A stretch of DNA of 28,940 nucleotides from a virus. Below, one piece after another: positions 22,901-28,940 of this stretch. Below the pieces are notes generated by a model that worked only from the letters and a program-made list of their open reading frames with translations, searched no databases and was not told where the DNA came from. The stretch's first letter is position 1. The number at the start of each line of letters is the position of its first letter. The stretch spans positions 1 through 28,940 of IMG/VR virus record IMGVR_UViG_3300020159_001374, one strand, 5' to 3'. The position numbers and the translations under genes were made by a program.

Positions 22901-24260
22901 TGCTATTGGAGCAACAGATCTTTTTATTGTTCCAGGAACAACTGCAGATAAAGATATAAAAATATCTGGAGGTTCTGGTGGTCTTGGAGTTATGGTTAAC
23001 CCATCAACAAACAACGGATACTACTTTGAAATAATTGCTTTAGGAGCAACAGGGTTAAACGCTAAAGAAAGACAAAATGTTAACAATGTTATTTTTTATA
23101 AAATAGAGCAAGGCGCCAACGAAAGTGCAGTACCAATTATATTGTTCCAGGGACTTGCAAATATATTTGTAGATGACGGAAAGTTTACAGGGCAGTACAG
23201 AATGGCAGCAGAAAAAGATCCAACTGTTTATGATCTATCTGTAGAGTATCAAGATGTTGGGTCAAGAAGAAAATTCTTTTTATATATAAATAATAACTTA
23301 GTTGGTACAGTTTTTGATGAAAAACCACTTCCAGTATACAATAACATGGCACTTTTTGTAAGAGGATCTTCCAGGGTTATGTTTGAAAATATTTATGCTT
23401 TAGCAAATAACTATTCACAAAATACTTCATTTCAGTTAAACACGCCAATATCAAGTGCTTTTGGTGATTCTACAATAAGCGCAAATGACTCATTGAGAAA
23501 ATACGCAATGAGTGGAGCAGTTCAGTCATCGTACTTGTCAGGAATTAGTTCTTCAGATCCCACAAAGTTTAGCCTATACTTTGATGAATTTGGAACAATC
23601 ATGCGTGAGGCTGCCTCCTTTAATTTTAAATATGATCAGGCTTACCCAGCATTATATGCTCGGATTACTCCAACATTTAATGATATAAGAGGATATGTTG
23701 TTTCTGGATTTAGAGGCGGATCGTACGGGGCAGAATTCCTAATATTTAATGCTACAGATAGAATACTAAATCTTGATTCAAAGAATGGTAACCCTTTAAG
23801 AATTAGTGGTGTAACATTTACTGATCAAACTGAAACCACATTTAGTGTTGATGATTATTTTTCAAAGAACAGCAATCTTTCAGATCCTCAGTTTGATGAT
23901 GATGGTTTAATAACATCTGTAAATAAGACAACAAGGAATTACCAAGATATAAAAACAAGCAGAATGCTTTATGGTAAAAAAGATTTTTCATTGAATGTTC
24001 CATATATACAATCGCAAGACGATGCTGAAAATTTAATGTCTTGGCTAGTACAAAAAATTACAAAGCCAAGAAAGTCTGTAGGAGTAAAAATATTTGCAAA
24101 CCCTATGATTCAATTAGGAGATATAGTTTCTATTGATTATGTTGAAAACAACCTTAACAAAGTTGCTCTTAAAGATTCTAGATTTGTTGTATACAATATA
24201 GAGTATTCTAAAGGTGTTGATGGACCAGAAATGTCTGTTTTTTTAAGTGAGGTACTATAA
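19953..24260 (+). CDS. Baseplate hub / tail tip protein with carbohydrate-binding insertions
   Basis: Encodes 1,435 residues. I take the ATG at 19953 (TAATG overlap, GGAAGAGG upstream) rather than an in-frame ATG at 19920 inside the previous gene. Residues of about 180-385 (VPANRLVVKMQTN, WKIQVLKNNSWVEVASF, ISGIRIVVDTM) resemble a discoidin-like jelly roll. Residues of about 405-600 look like a hub domain (VQSFSVNKSASD, SLSVAVSILLDSIGF, EILEDLALSTQTAMFFDEYN), the Tal/gp27-type ring at the tail tip. Residues of about 921-1156 look like a LamG/concanavalin-type beta sandwich. The C-terminal 100 residues (QLGDIVSIDY, RFVVYNIEYS) look like the return of the hub core. The likely role is tail-tip structure plus glycan contact. 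Confidence 0.65.
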   Translation: MFQDKNLLNHIETSSSIETKSSVVLEWNMNIATNILKVGNYRYRPSQATSPYRTIPNTFDSKDFGNYYTGATDADVVIDGGFDDNGTPTLLSTNKEKLKMLYSLEDCLKSFRPRSGINKASFVQGKFLHSPNINMAKRPRYYMPDKKDPFKYWTSFRTEAGLEYGIANKTANGRHAIEDTAPFVVYKDKVPANRLVVKMQTNVGTFSSGSYTNQTNSFSDPHFGETNQTTPENWKIQVLKNNSWVEVASFSGQDRRKDNTSIIGPDGYVELSYGLIVPKVYSDIFNDLGELPSATLIPESQNKNGDAFLIIENSGNVGVYHIWHADQWKTFTPVYGWKLEDSEVNSFTNFVTDLTNPKSYMFNGSVKYKEFEYISGIRIVVDTMKKFDSSFDLIEFSPRLAADLSDRVQSFSVNKSASDLGVSGMPVGQLLASTGSVDLFDFDDSFNSLNTNSIISKYTLNNIQVKIYEILSDALDIKYHVPIKTLYSDGSPKIDNQSKVVSLSLRDLYSYFESQTAPELLLSNTSLSVAVSILLDSIGFSNYVFKRVDGESEMVIPYFFVPPEKSVAEILEDLALSTQTAMFFDEYNNFVMMSKEYIMPTETQRPTDLTFYGSSDSESVEVVKNKNTKDKLSNIIEISEQDNKVYNDGKISYTTRGIQRSVGTYREAGLLDNERFWVYKPVPIWEVSGTENTKSINSEVNDMSSYALSAIPLNSDLTATLPSVVGGRLVNNTIDFGEAVYWVTRYNGYFYSNGEIIRYDAVQYNVPGDTDVWINSVQEYDKYFSSLPFNGKIYPTGLVRIYSEPNYEDVGTVSRLKNGAVAKHGRGQFGTTVVSHSAGIDPYWSNNDNVRGCNMESKYLFKKDQTLPTTAVGPAGINMPTTPPTPVVLANTFAQKASRNGVIKNMLSSKYILESSLQAMSTASPGTVQSSALVMNGPGFKSTDPAADFISYIYKPLLNNFKHFGTRIRIVGKIENDPNRGQTAIGATDLFIVPGTTADKDIKISGGSGGLGVMVNPSTNNGYYFEIIALGATGLNAKERQNVNNVIFYKIEQGANESAVPIILFQGLANIFVDDGKFTGQYRMAAEKDPTVYDLSVEYQDVGSRRKFFLYINNNLVGTVFDEKPLPVYNNMALFVRGSSRVMFENIYALANNYSQNTSFQLNTPISSAFGDSTISANDSLRKYAMSGAVQSSYLSGISSSDPTKFSLYFDEFGTIMREAASFNFKYDQAYPALYARITPTFNDIRGYVVSGFRGGSYGAEFLIFNATDRILNLDSKNGNPLRISGVTFTDQTETTFSVDDYFSKNSNLSDPQFDDDGLITSVNKTTRNYQDIKTSRMLYGKKDFSLNVPYIQSQDDAENLMSWLVQKITKPRKSVGVKIFANPMIQLGDIVSIDYVENNLNKVALKDSRFVVYNIEYSKGVDGPEMSVFLSEVL
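22713..23420 (+). other. LamG / concanavalin A-like sandwich inside the hub protein
   Basis: Approximate residues 921-1156. The layout is of repeated strands with aromatic and Gly residues (FGTRIRIVGKIEN, NNGYYFEIIAL, VIFYKIEQG, LSVEYQDVGSRRKFFLYINN, VYNNMALFVRGSSRVMFENI). The last pair, a strand with YINN-LVGT then a turn and a strand reporting the environment, is characteristic of LamG-like modules. It would bind glycans on the host or stabilise the tip. Confidence 0.55.
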
Positions 24261-24763
24261 TGGCAGTTAGTTCAGGAGCAAATCAAGCCTCTGCAACAGA
24301 TAAAGCACAGGCAGCAAAAGATGCAATAAAAATTGCAAACCCAGCACTTTTAGCATTAAATAACCTACCTTTAGACCCTGCAGCAGCAGAGGACATAATG
24401 CTAGAGGTTATTTTTCAAGACGTTGGCGGTCACGAACTCATAAATATATCAAGATCTGATGCAATAAATGGACAAGACATAGCCTATAGCATTATTAAAA
24501 ATCTAAAAGATGTATTGCTTGACTATAACTCTAATAATATTATTAGACTTCAGGGTACAGCAGACACATATTTTAAAAATTTTTCAATAAGTATTGAAAA
24601 AAAGTTGCCAGAAAAAGGAACGGGACCTAACGAAGAAACCGTATATATTGAGGCATCAACAGGTAACCTAATTGTAAATATAATAAACCTTGAAACTGAT
24701 GAGCAGGTTGAGATAGAAATACTTAGCCAGGAGGAGACTTTTGATGATACAATTGATCCTTAG
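24260..24763 (+). CDS. Minor tail protein, function unknown
   Basis: Encodes 167 residues from an ATG in a TAATG overlap. The N-terminal 35 residues are Ala/Lys-rich and helical (TDKAQAAKDAIKIANPALLAL). The rest alternates short strands (LEVIFQDVGGHELINIS, VYIEASTGNLIVNIINL). It ends in an acidic EEETFDD-type tail and a TAG stop, one of few non-TAA stops here. Its position between the hub and a fibre-like gene suggests a tail-tip subunit. I do not recognise the family. Confidence 0.55.
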   Translation: MAVSSGANQASATDKAQAAKDAIKIANPALLALNNLPLDPAAAEDIMLEVIFQDVGGHELINISRSDAINGQDIAYSIIKNLKDVLLDYNSNNIIRLQGTADTYFKNFSISIEKKLPEKGTGPNEETVYIEASTGNLIVNIINLETDEQVEIEILSQEETFDDTIDP

Positions 24764-24775
24764 TGAGGTTTAAAA

Positions 24776-26125
24776 ATGATAACTAATACAGGTCAAGCAA
24801 TCTTGGCAAAGTATCTTGTGGGGCAAGCACCCGCGTATGCTTCTTATATTGCCATTGGTTGTGGAGCAAAACCAGTTTCAAAACTAGCATTTTCGGTAAC
24901 AAAAAAGTTAGCATCTACAACAAAAGCAACATTAACTGTGCCAACGCATAAATTTATAGTTGGCTCAAGAGTCTATGTATCTGGGGTAGACATAAGACTA
25001 AATGGATCCCATAACGTGACAGAGGTTACAACCAACACTGTTTCATTTGCCTATACAGGAGTTGCTATTACACAAGAAGATTTAAGTCCTAACGGTACTA
25101 TGTCCTACAGTTTTGACAATAAAGAAAGATTAGATTTTGAAATGTTTCGTGTACCAATAACCTCAAGAGGGTATGTAAATGAAAACAATATTAATAAGAT
25201 TGTTTTTACAGCAGAACTACCAACTTTAGAAAGGTATGAGATAACAGAGGTAGGGGTTTACTCGGCAGGTTCAAACCCTTCTGCAGGATCAAACGATAGT
25301 AGAACAATCTTTTCTTTTAGTTCTGAAGAAAATTGGCAGTATCATGGAACAGGTCAGCCAGCATCGATACCTTCCTATGAAGCCGAACTGAACTCAGGAA
25401 ATAACGTTATAAATAAAACAGAAATTGCTTTTCAAACAAATGCAAATAACCCAATCTTTACTACTTCAAAGCGTGAGGCAAGGGGAGAAAGGTGTAGATT
25501 TTTAAATAACATGGTGGCCATACGTGGAGACATGTCAACTATCAATGTGCTGTCCGACGGAAAACTTCAGATTGCTTCAGGTAATCATATACATTTAACT
25601 GGAGCATCACTAGATTTTGACAATGCATCACCGCTAGACGATATACGTTTGGCATTTTCTTTAATAAATAAAGAAGGTGAGTCTGATGTCCAGCCAGATG
25701 AAATAAGAATAATGTTAGAGTTTGCTCAAGGAGATGTTCATAACACTGGCCTTGATCCAGAGAATACTAGTCAGTATGCAAGATTTGAAACAGTTATAAA
25801 AGATTCTGATTTAGATGTAGATTTTGCTACAGGAAGATATTTTGTATCTGTTAAAAAGTTTGAAGAGTTGACTAAGAGTTCTGGGTTTACTTGGAACGTT
25901 GTCAATGTAGTAAAATTTTATGTATCAGTAATAAAAGATGGAGCAGTCTCTGACGACTACTATGTTTGTCTTGACGCATTAAGATTAGAAAATACTACAT
26001 CTTCAAATCCACTATATGGATTAACTGGCTATTCAATTATAAAAAATACAGAATCAAAACCAATTATAAAACTTCCAAACACTACAAACCACATTGAGTT
26101 TAGATTTGGATTGGATGTTGTCTAA
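24776..26125 (+). CDS. Putative baseplate / tail fibre protein
   Basis: Encodes 449 residues. The start ATG has a short GTGAGG leader 8 nt upstream. The N-terminus (TGQAILAKYLVGQ, YIAIGCGAKP) resembles the base of phage fibre proteins that dock on the baseplate, and is followed by an Ig-like stretch (TKATLTVPTHKFIVGSRVYV) and LPTLERYEITEVGVYSAG, a motif common at the N-terminal docking part of collar and fibre proteins. Residues of about 240-449 are beta-rich (KLQIASGNHIHLTGASLDF, GRYFVSVKKFEEL), probably a jelly roll. It is coupled to the next gene by TAATG. Confidence 0.55.
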   Translation: MITNTGQAILAKYLVGQAPAYASYIAIGCGAKPVSKLAFSVTKKLASTTKATLTVPTHKFIVGSRVYVSGVDIRLNGSHNVTEVTTNTVSFAYTGVAITQEDLSPNGTMSYSFDNKERLDFEMFRVPITSRGYVNENNINKIVFTAELPTLERYEITEVGVYSAGSNPSAGSNDSRTIFSFSSEENWQYHGTGQPASIPSYEAELNSGNNVINKTEIAFQTNANNPIFTTSKREARGERCRFLNNMVAIRGDMSTINVLSDGKLQIASGNHIHLTGASLDFDNASPLDDIRLAFSLINKEGESDVQPDEIRIMLEFAQGDVHNTGLDPENTSQYARFETVIKDSDLDVDFATGRYFVSVKKFEELTKSSGFTWNVVNVVKFYVSVIKDGAVSDDYYVCLDALRLENTTSSNPLYGLTGYSIIKNTESKPIIKLPNTTNHIEFRFGLDVV

Positions 26126-26556
26126 TGGCTGACCAAGGAATAAAAAAGGCTACAGTTACAAAAGCAGACCTACCTTCCTTTAATGGTAAAACAAATAAGT
26201 ATTCTGTACGATACAGGATTGTGTCTAACGATAAAAACAGATACTCTCAGTGGTCACCTTACTATTCATTGTCTGTTGAGCCAGTACTTCCAATAGAATG
26301 CTCTGTTTCTGTAACAAATAGAGTTGTAGATATGGTATGGGCAAGTAATGGAGACCAGATAGTTGTATCGTATGATATTTATTTTAAGTACGGAACTGCA
26401 GACTGGAAGTATATGGAAACTACATTTACGAATCAGTATAAAACTATTATTCCAGAATCAGTATCTAGCCTATTAGTGTCTCTACACAGAAGCACCTACC
26501 CAAAGGTTTATTCAGAAGACAACGATTACTTTACTTCGAATCCGATATCGGTTTAA
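26125..26556 (+). CDS. Small fibronectin III-like minor tail protein
   Basis: Encodes 143 residues, TAATG-coupled to the gene before. Two strand groups fit an FN3 or Ig sandwich: KYSVRYRIVSNDKNRYSQW and VDMVWASNGDQIVVSYDIYF, with the Trp and Tyr positions typical of FN3 domains. Such domains decorate phage tails and bind cell surfaces weakly. No signal peptide is seen. Function is inferred from fold impression and position only. Confidence 0.5.
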   Translation: MADQGIKKATVTKADLPSFNGKTNKYSVRYRIVSNDKNRYSQWSPYYSLSVEPVLPIECSVSVTNRVVDMVWASNGDQIVVSYDIYFKYGTADWKYMETTFTNQYKTIIPESVSSLLVSLHRSTYPKVYSEDNDYFTSNPISV

Positions 26557-26575
26557 TGGTATAATTAATACACTA
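26557..26575 (+). promoter_or_regulatory. Extended -10 promoter for a near-leaderless gene
   Basis: TGG-TATAAT (26557-26565) followed by TAAT begins right after the preceding stop codon. The ATG is at 26575, nine bases after the hexamer, so transcription would start at or within about three bases of it. No Shine-Dalgarno is present. Confidence 0.6.
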
Positions 26576-27021
26576 TGGCAATAATTCCCTTACCTGAGCG
26601 TGGACAACCACTAGATGTAACATATATCTCTAGACTGGCACAAGCAGTAAACGACCTATCAAAAGAAACACAGGCGTCAAGATTTAACTATGTCTCTATT
26701 GCCACAAAAGACCTTGGCCCACAAAATAAAAAAGTAACAGATGTTAGAATTTTAACCAAAATTGAAAAAATTACAAATAGTGGCCAAAATGTTTTGGCTG
26801 GTAATGAAATAAAGGTTACTTCAAATTTTGCTAATGAGTTTAAATTTCCTCCAATTGTAACGGCTACAGTGGTAAATGCAGGAGCAACAGATGTTGGGAA
26901 TAATGTTTCTTTAGTTTTAGGGGAACCAACAACTTCTGGAGTAGACATATCTGTAAGATTTAATGCTTCTGGTCTGGTCACAACAAATGTTAATCTTATT
27001 ATTATTGGTGTTCCTAATTAA
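26575..27021 (+). CDS. Minor tail protein, possible fibre or spike subunit
   Basis: Encodes 148 residues, likely expressed from its own promoter and leaderless. The N-terminal helix (YISRLAQAVNDLSKETQAS) resembles a short trimerisation or attachment helix. The remainder is beta-rich (VTDVRILTKIEKITNSG, FKFPPIVTATVVNAG, VNLIIIGVPN) and similar in character to the small head domains of receptor-binding proteins. It is the last clear tail gene before the regulatory and replication genes. Receptor-binding is only a guess. Confidence 0.5.
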   Translation: MAIIPLPERGQPLDVTYISRLAQAVNDLSKETQASRFNYVSIATKDLGPQNKKVTDVRILTKIEKITNSGQNVLAGNEIKVTSNFANEFKFPPIVTATVVNAGATDVGNNVSLVLGEPTTSGVDISVRFNASGLVTTNVNLIIIGVPN

Positions 27022-27212
27022 TGTTAAAGTGTAAGAGATGTAGCGGAAGGATGTTTTTAGATAGACAGTACAGCACAGTTGGCCACCTTGAAACTTATTG
27101 TATTTCCTGTGGATCAAGAAATTTTTATAACCAACCAGAAAATTCTGCGGAGGGATCATGGCTACTAAAAAAGGAAGTATTGAGAGCGAAGGCTACAATG
27201 TCCTCCCTGTAA
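27021..27212 (+). CDS. Zinc-ribbon protein
   Basis: Encodes 63 residues from an ATG in a TAATG overlap. Two CxxC pairs (Cys4/Cys7 and Cys27/Cys30) are spaced as in a zinc ribbon, in the sequence LKCKRCSGRMFLDRQ and ETYCISCGSRNF. Small proteins of this pattern occur in many actinophages and are thought to bind nucleic acid or transcription machinery. It overlaps the next gene by 55 nt in another frame; the overlapping tail (residues of about 46-63) is beyond the ribbon and may be dispensable. Confidence 0.65.
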   Translation: MLKCKRCSGRMFLDRQYSTVGHLETYCISCGSRNFYNQPENSAEGSWLLKKEVLRAKATMSSL

Positions 27213-27700
27213 TACCAGGGAATAAAAAAGTTTGGTTTTTAAATGGTGACCTTGTTAGGGTGCATCATTTAAATAAATCTAATGGCATTATGTCTGTTTA
27301 TAATATTACAAAAGATCAAATTGAAAGTTGTTTAGTTTCTGATTTTAAAAAGAAACGTGAAAGAGCATACACCGTTAGAGAGACTGCTGATTTAGTTAAT
27401 CGTCATAAAAAATATATGCCATCATTAATGAAACGAGGAGTCATCCCATTTCCCACGGGATCTCAAAAGGGTGGAGCAAGAGGATTTCAAGTAAGATCAT
27501 ATTATTCAGAATCACAAGTAAAAGACATACGTGATATACTTGCTACATACCATATTGGTAGGCCAAGAAAAGATAAACTAATTACTAATGATATTACGCC
27601 CAGCAAGCAAGAGTTGACACGAAGAATGGGCGATGGTATACTTACATATAGAAGAACAGAAGACGGACAGTTTGTTCCAATTTGGAGCGAGTCTATTTAA
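27158..27700 (+). CDS. MerR-like helix-turn-helix DNA-binding protein
   Basis: Encodes 180 residues, with GGAGGG four bases before the ATG, stronger than that of the preceding gene. Residues of about 70-100 (RAYTVRETADLVNRHKKYMP) look like a winged-helix recognition unit of the MerR/excisionase type, and 115-130 (YYSESQVKDIRDIL) like its second helical part. A GRPRK segment at 134-138 resembles an AT-hook. The N-terminal 65 residues (VWFLNGDLVRVHHLN) form a small beta domain. It probably regulates phage transcription at the junction between tail and replication genes; the target is unknown. Confidence 0.6.
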   Translation: MATKKGSIESEGYNVLPVIPGNKKVWFLNGDLVRVHHLNKSNGIMSVYNITKDQIESCLVSDFKKKRERAYTVRETADLVNRHKKYMPSLMKRGVIPFPTGSQKGGARGFQVRSYYSESQVKDIRDILATYHIGRPRKDKLITNDITPSKQELTRRMGDGILTYRRTEDGQFVPIWSESI

Positions 27701-27713
27701 CGAAGGGTATGAA

Positions 27714-27920
27714 ATGGAAAACGAAGACACAAAGGTATCCGTTACACTTGGATACACACTTAACCTTGGAAACTTTCAATCGCTAAGACTTGATCTTGGA
27801 GTTGTTGATTCAAGACGTAATGGAGAGAGTCCAGACCAGGCTTTTGAACGTGTTTATAAATTTGTTGAAGACAAGTTAACTGAAAAGATTAACGAAGCAA
27901 AGGCAGAGATTAACGAATAA
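27714..27920 (+). CDS. Small conserved-looking phage protein, function unknown
   Basis: Encodes 68 residues. I chose ATG 27714 because GAAGGG lies 6 nt upstream and it follows the previous stop. An upstream in-frame ATG at 27633 lies inside the previous gene. The product opens with strands (VSVTLGYTLNLGNFQSLRLD) and ends with a charged helix (QAFERVYKFVEDKLTEKI). I recall this strand-strand-helix pattern near replication genes in many actinophages. No enzymatic motif is present. Confidence 0.6.
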   Translation: MENEDTKVSVTLGYTLNLGNFQSLRLDLGVVDSRRNGESPDQAFERVYKFVEDKLTEKINEAKAEINE

Positions 27921-28228
27921 TGGCAGAACGCAAAGACCGCATGGCTTTGCTTTCAAGATACAGCAAGTATCATACCGCAAGGTACGAATCAAAGCCATCC
28001 CTTAATCTAAACGTAGAACAATGGGCTTCAGATGCCTTAGTTGAATCCTATGGGATTTCAGGATGTTACGATATACTTGAGTATTACTTTAAGGTTGCAG
28101 AGAATCCTTCTTGGAATTACTTTGCATACAATGCAGAAAAGATTTTACAGGCACAAAAAGATAAAAGCAAAGACGACAACGAGAGAGCAGAGCGTAGAAG
28201 AATGGCAAAGGAGTGGCTAAGTGAATAA
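27920..28228 (+). CDS. Small helical protein beside the helicase, function unknown
   Basis: Encodes 102 residues from an ATG in a TAATG overlap and overlaps the helicase start by 8 nt. It is helical and charged, with an aromatic central segment (CYDILEYYFKVAENPSWNYF) and a basic C-terminus (ERAERRRMAKEWLSE). Its place just before a DnaB-type helicase suggests a replication accessory such as a helicase loader or partner, but no motif proves it. Confidence 0.55.
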   Translation: MAERKDRMALLSRYSKYHTARYESKPSLNLNVEQWASDALVESYGISGCYDILEYYFKVAENPSWNYFAYNAEKILQAQKDKSKDDNERAERRRMAKEWLSE

Positions 28229-28940
28229 CACAGAGTCCAAACTAATTACTGCAGTTCTTCAAGACAAGCAGATCCACGTTTTATTGCAAGCAAATGTAGA
28301 CAACCTTCTCAGAACTCACGGAGATATCTGGAATTTTATCAGACTATACTTTGAGAATAATAAGTCACTTCCGCCAGCAGAACTTGTTACAGAAAAGTTT
28401 AGAGACTTTGCCCCCATCGCAAATGTTGGAGCAACTAAGCATCACCTTGAAGAGTTACAAGGCGAGTACTTAAACGATAGCCTTAAAGATATTTTAAGGT
28501 CAGCAGCAAGCAATGTTCAAAACAATCAAGGTACTGTTGCATTAAATGATTTAATTACACAGACCTCTGAGTTAAAGAAAAATACTGCATCCATTCGTGA
28601 TATTGATGTAACGGATCTTGAGTCAGCAGTTGCATACTTTGAAAATTTAAAGGCACAACAAGCAGCAGGTCACGTTGGAATTAAGACTAACCTTCCAGGG
28701 TTTGATAACTATCTTCCATCTGGAATTATGCCAGGGCAGTTAGGAGTCTTCTTAGCATACCCAGGTATAGGAAAGTCATGGATGGCTCTATACTTCGCTG
28801 TACAGGCTTGGAAGCAGGGTAGAACACCCCTTGTAATCTCCCTTGAGATGTCAGAGACAGAAGTTCGTAACCGTGTATTTACTATTATGGGAGAAGGACT
28901 TTGGTCCCACAGAAAATTAAGTAATGGAGATGTGGAACTA
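28221..28940 (+). CDS. dnaB: DnaB-type replicative helicase, 5' part (truncated by window end)
   Basis: A GTG start at 28221 with AAGGAG seven bases upstream opens a frame that runs 240 codons to the window edge. The N-terminal 150 residues are helical, like the DnaB N-terminal domain. The RecA-like core begins with IKTNLPGFDNYLPSGI, followed by a Walker A loop AYPGIGKSW (Lys185, Ser186) and the H1a motif VISLEMSE with the expected catalytic Glu209. Walker B and later motifs lie beyond the window. It would unwind DNA at the phage replication fork. It is the first replication gene after the late region and shows no promoter of its own. Confidence 0.88.
   Translation, partial: MNNTESKLITAVLQDKQIHVLLQANVDNLLRTHGDIWNFIRLYFENNKSLPPAELVTEKFRDFAPIANVGATKHHLEELQGEYLNDSLKDILRSAASNVQNNQGTVALNDLITQTSELKKNTASIRDIDVTDLESAVAYFENLKAQQAAGHVGIKTNLPGFDNYLPSGIMPGQLGVFLAYPGIGKSWMALYFAVQAWKQGRTPLVISLEMSETEVRNRVFTIMGEGLWSHRKLSNGDVEL

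Noticed and set aside
27633-27713. Earlier in-frame ATG for the 68-residue protein.
   Set aside because: It would overlap the previous gene by 68 bases without a ribosome site. ATG 27714 has GAAGGG upstream.

Overview
This window looks like the structural (late) region of a long-tailed, siphovirus-type double-stranded DNA phage. All credible genes lie on the + strand and are tightly packed. The order is the canonical head-to-tail one: end of the major capsid protein, a small capsid-associated protein, four neck/connector genes, the tail tube protein, two tail-assembly chaperones, a very large tape measure gene, a distal-tail protein, the baseplate hub, and small minor tail/fibre genes. After these come a zinc-ribbon protein, a helix-turn-helix protein, two small unknowns, and the start of a DnaB-type replicative helicase cut off by the window end. 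The DNA is AT-rich. Host assignment is inference: two genes appear leaderless, their promoters are extended -10 elements without a recognisable -35, and the chaperone and tape-measure motifs resemble actinobacteriophage families. I favour a low-GC actinobacterial (possibly aquatic) host, with low certainty.

Layout. 2-187 is the capsid C-terminus, followed by a strong terminator (209-238) and a promoter with a Shine-Dalgarno (248-274). 279-3323 is a neck operon whose last four genes are linked by TAATG stop-start overlaps. A hairpin with a TATAAT in its loop (3324-3363) separates it from the tail tube gene (3394-4011), which ends at a UUCG-tetraloop terminator. Two paralogous chaperone genes, a long form (4076-4756) and a short form (4809-5150), replace the usual frameshift-linked pair. 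The tape measure occupies 5177-19297 (4,706 residues, TTG start). 19297-27021 encodes the tail tip and fibres. 27021-28940 moves to regulatory and replication genes with no obvious terminator.

The most striking object is the tape measure. Beyond the usual tape-measure domain, hydrophobic segments and coiled coil, it appears to carry three embedded enzyme-like domains: a kinase-like fold (about residues 833-1065), an ADP-ribosyltransferase-like R-S-E domain (about 3595-3810) and a GNAT-like domain (about 4290-4430). Copies of a GTDTVPAMLTPGEFV element bracket the last two. This suggests a modular cargo protein that could be delivered into the host with the genome; that reading is an inference from motifs.

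No stretch longer than 300 bases lacks a gene; the largest gap is the 91 bases between the capsid and the next gene. No tRNA, integrase, insertion sequence, CRISPR array, endolysin or holin was recognised.
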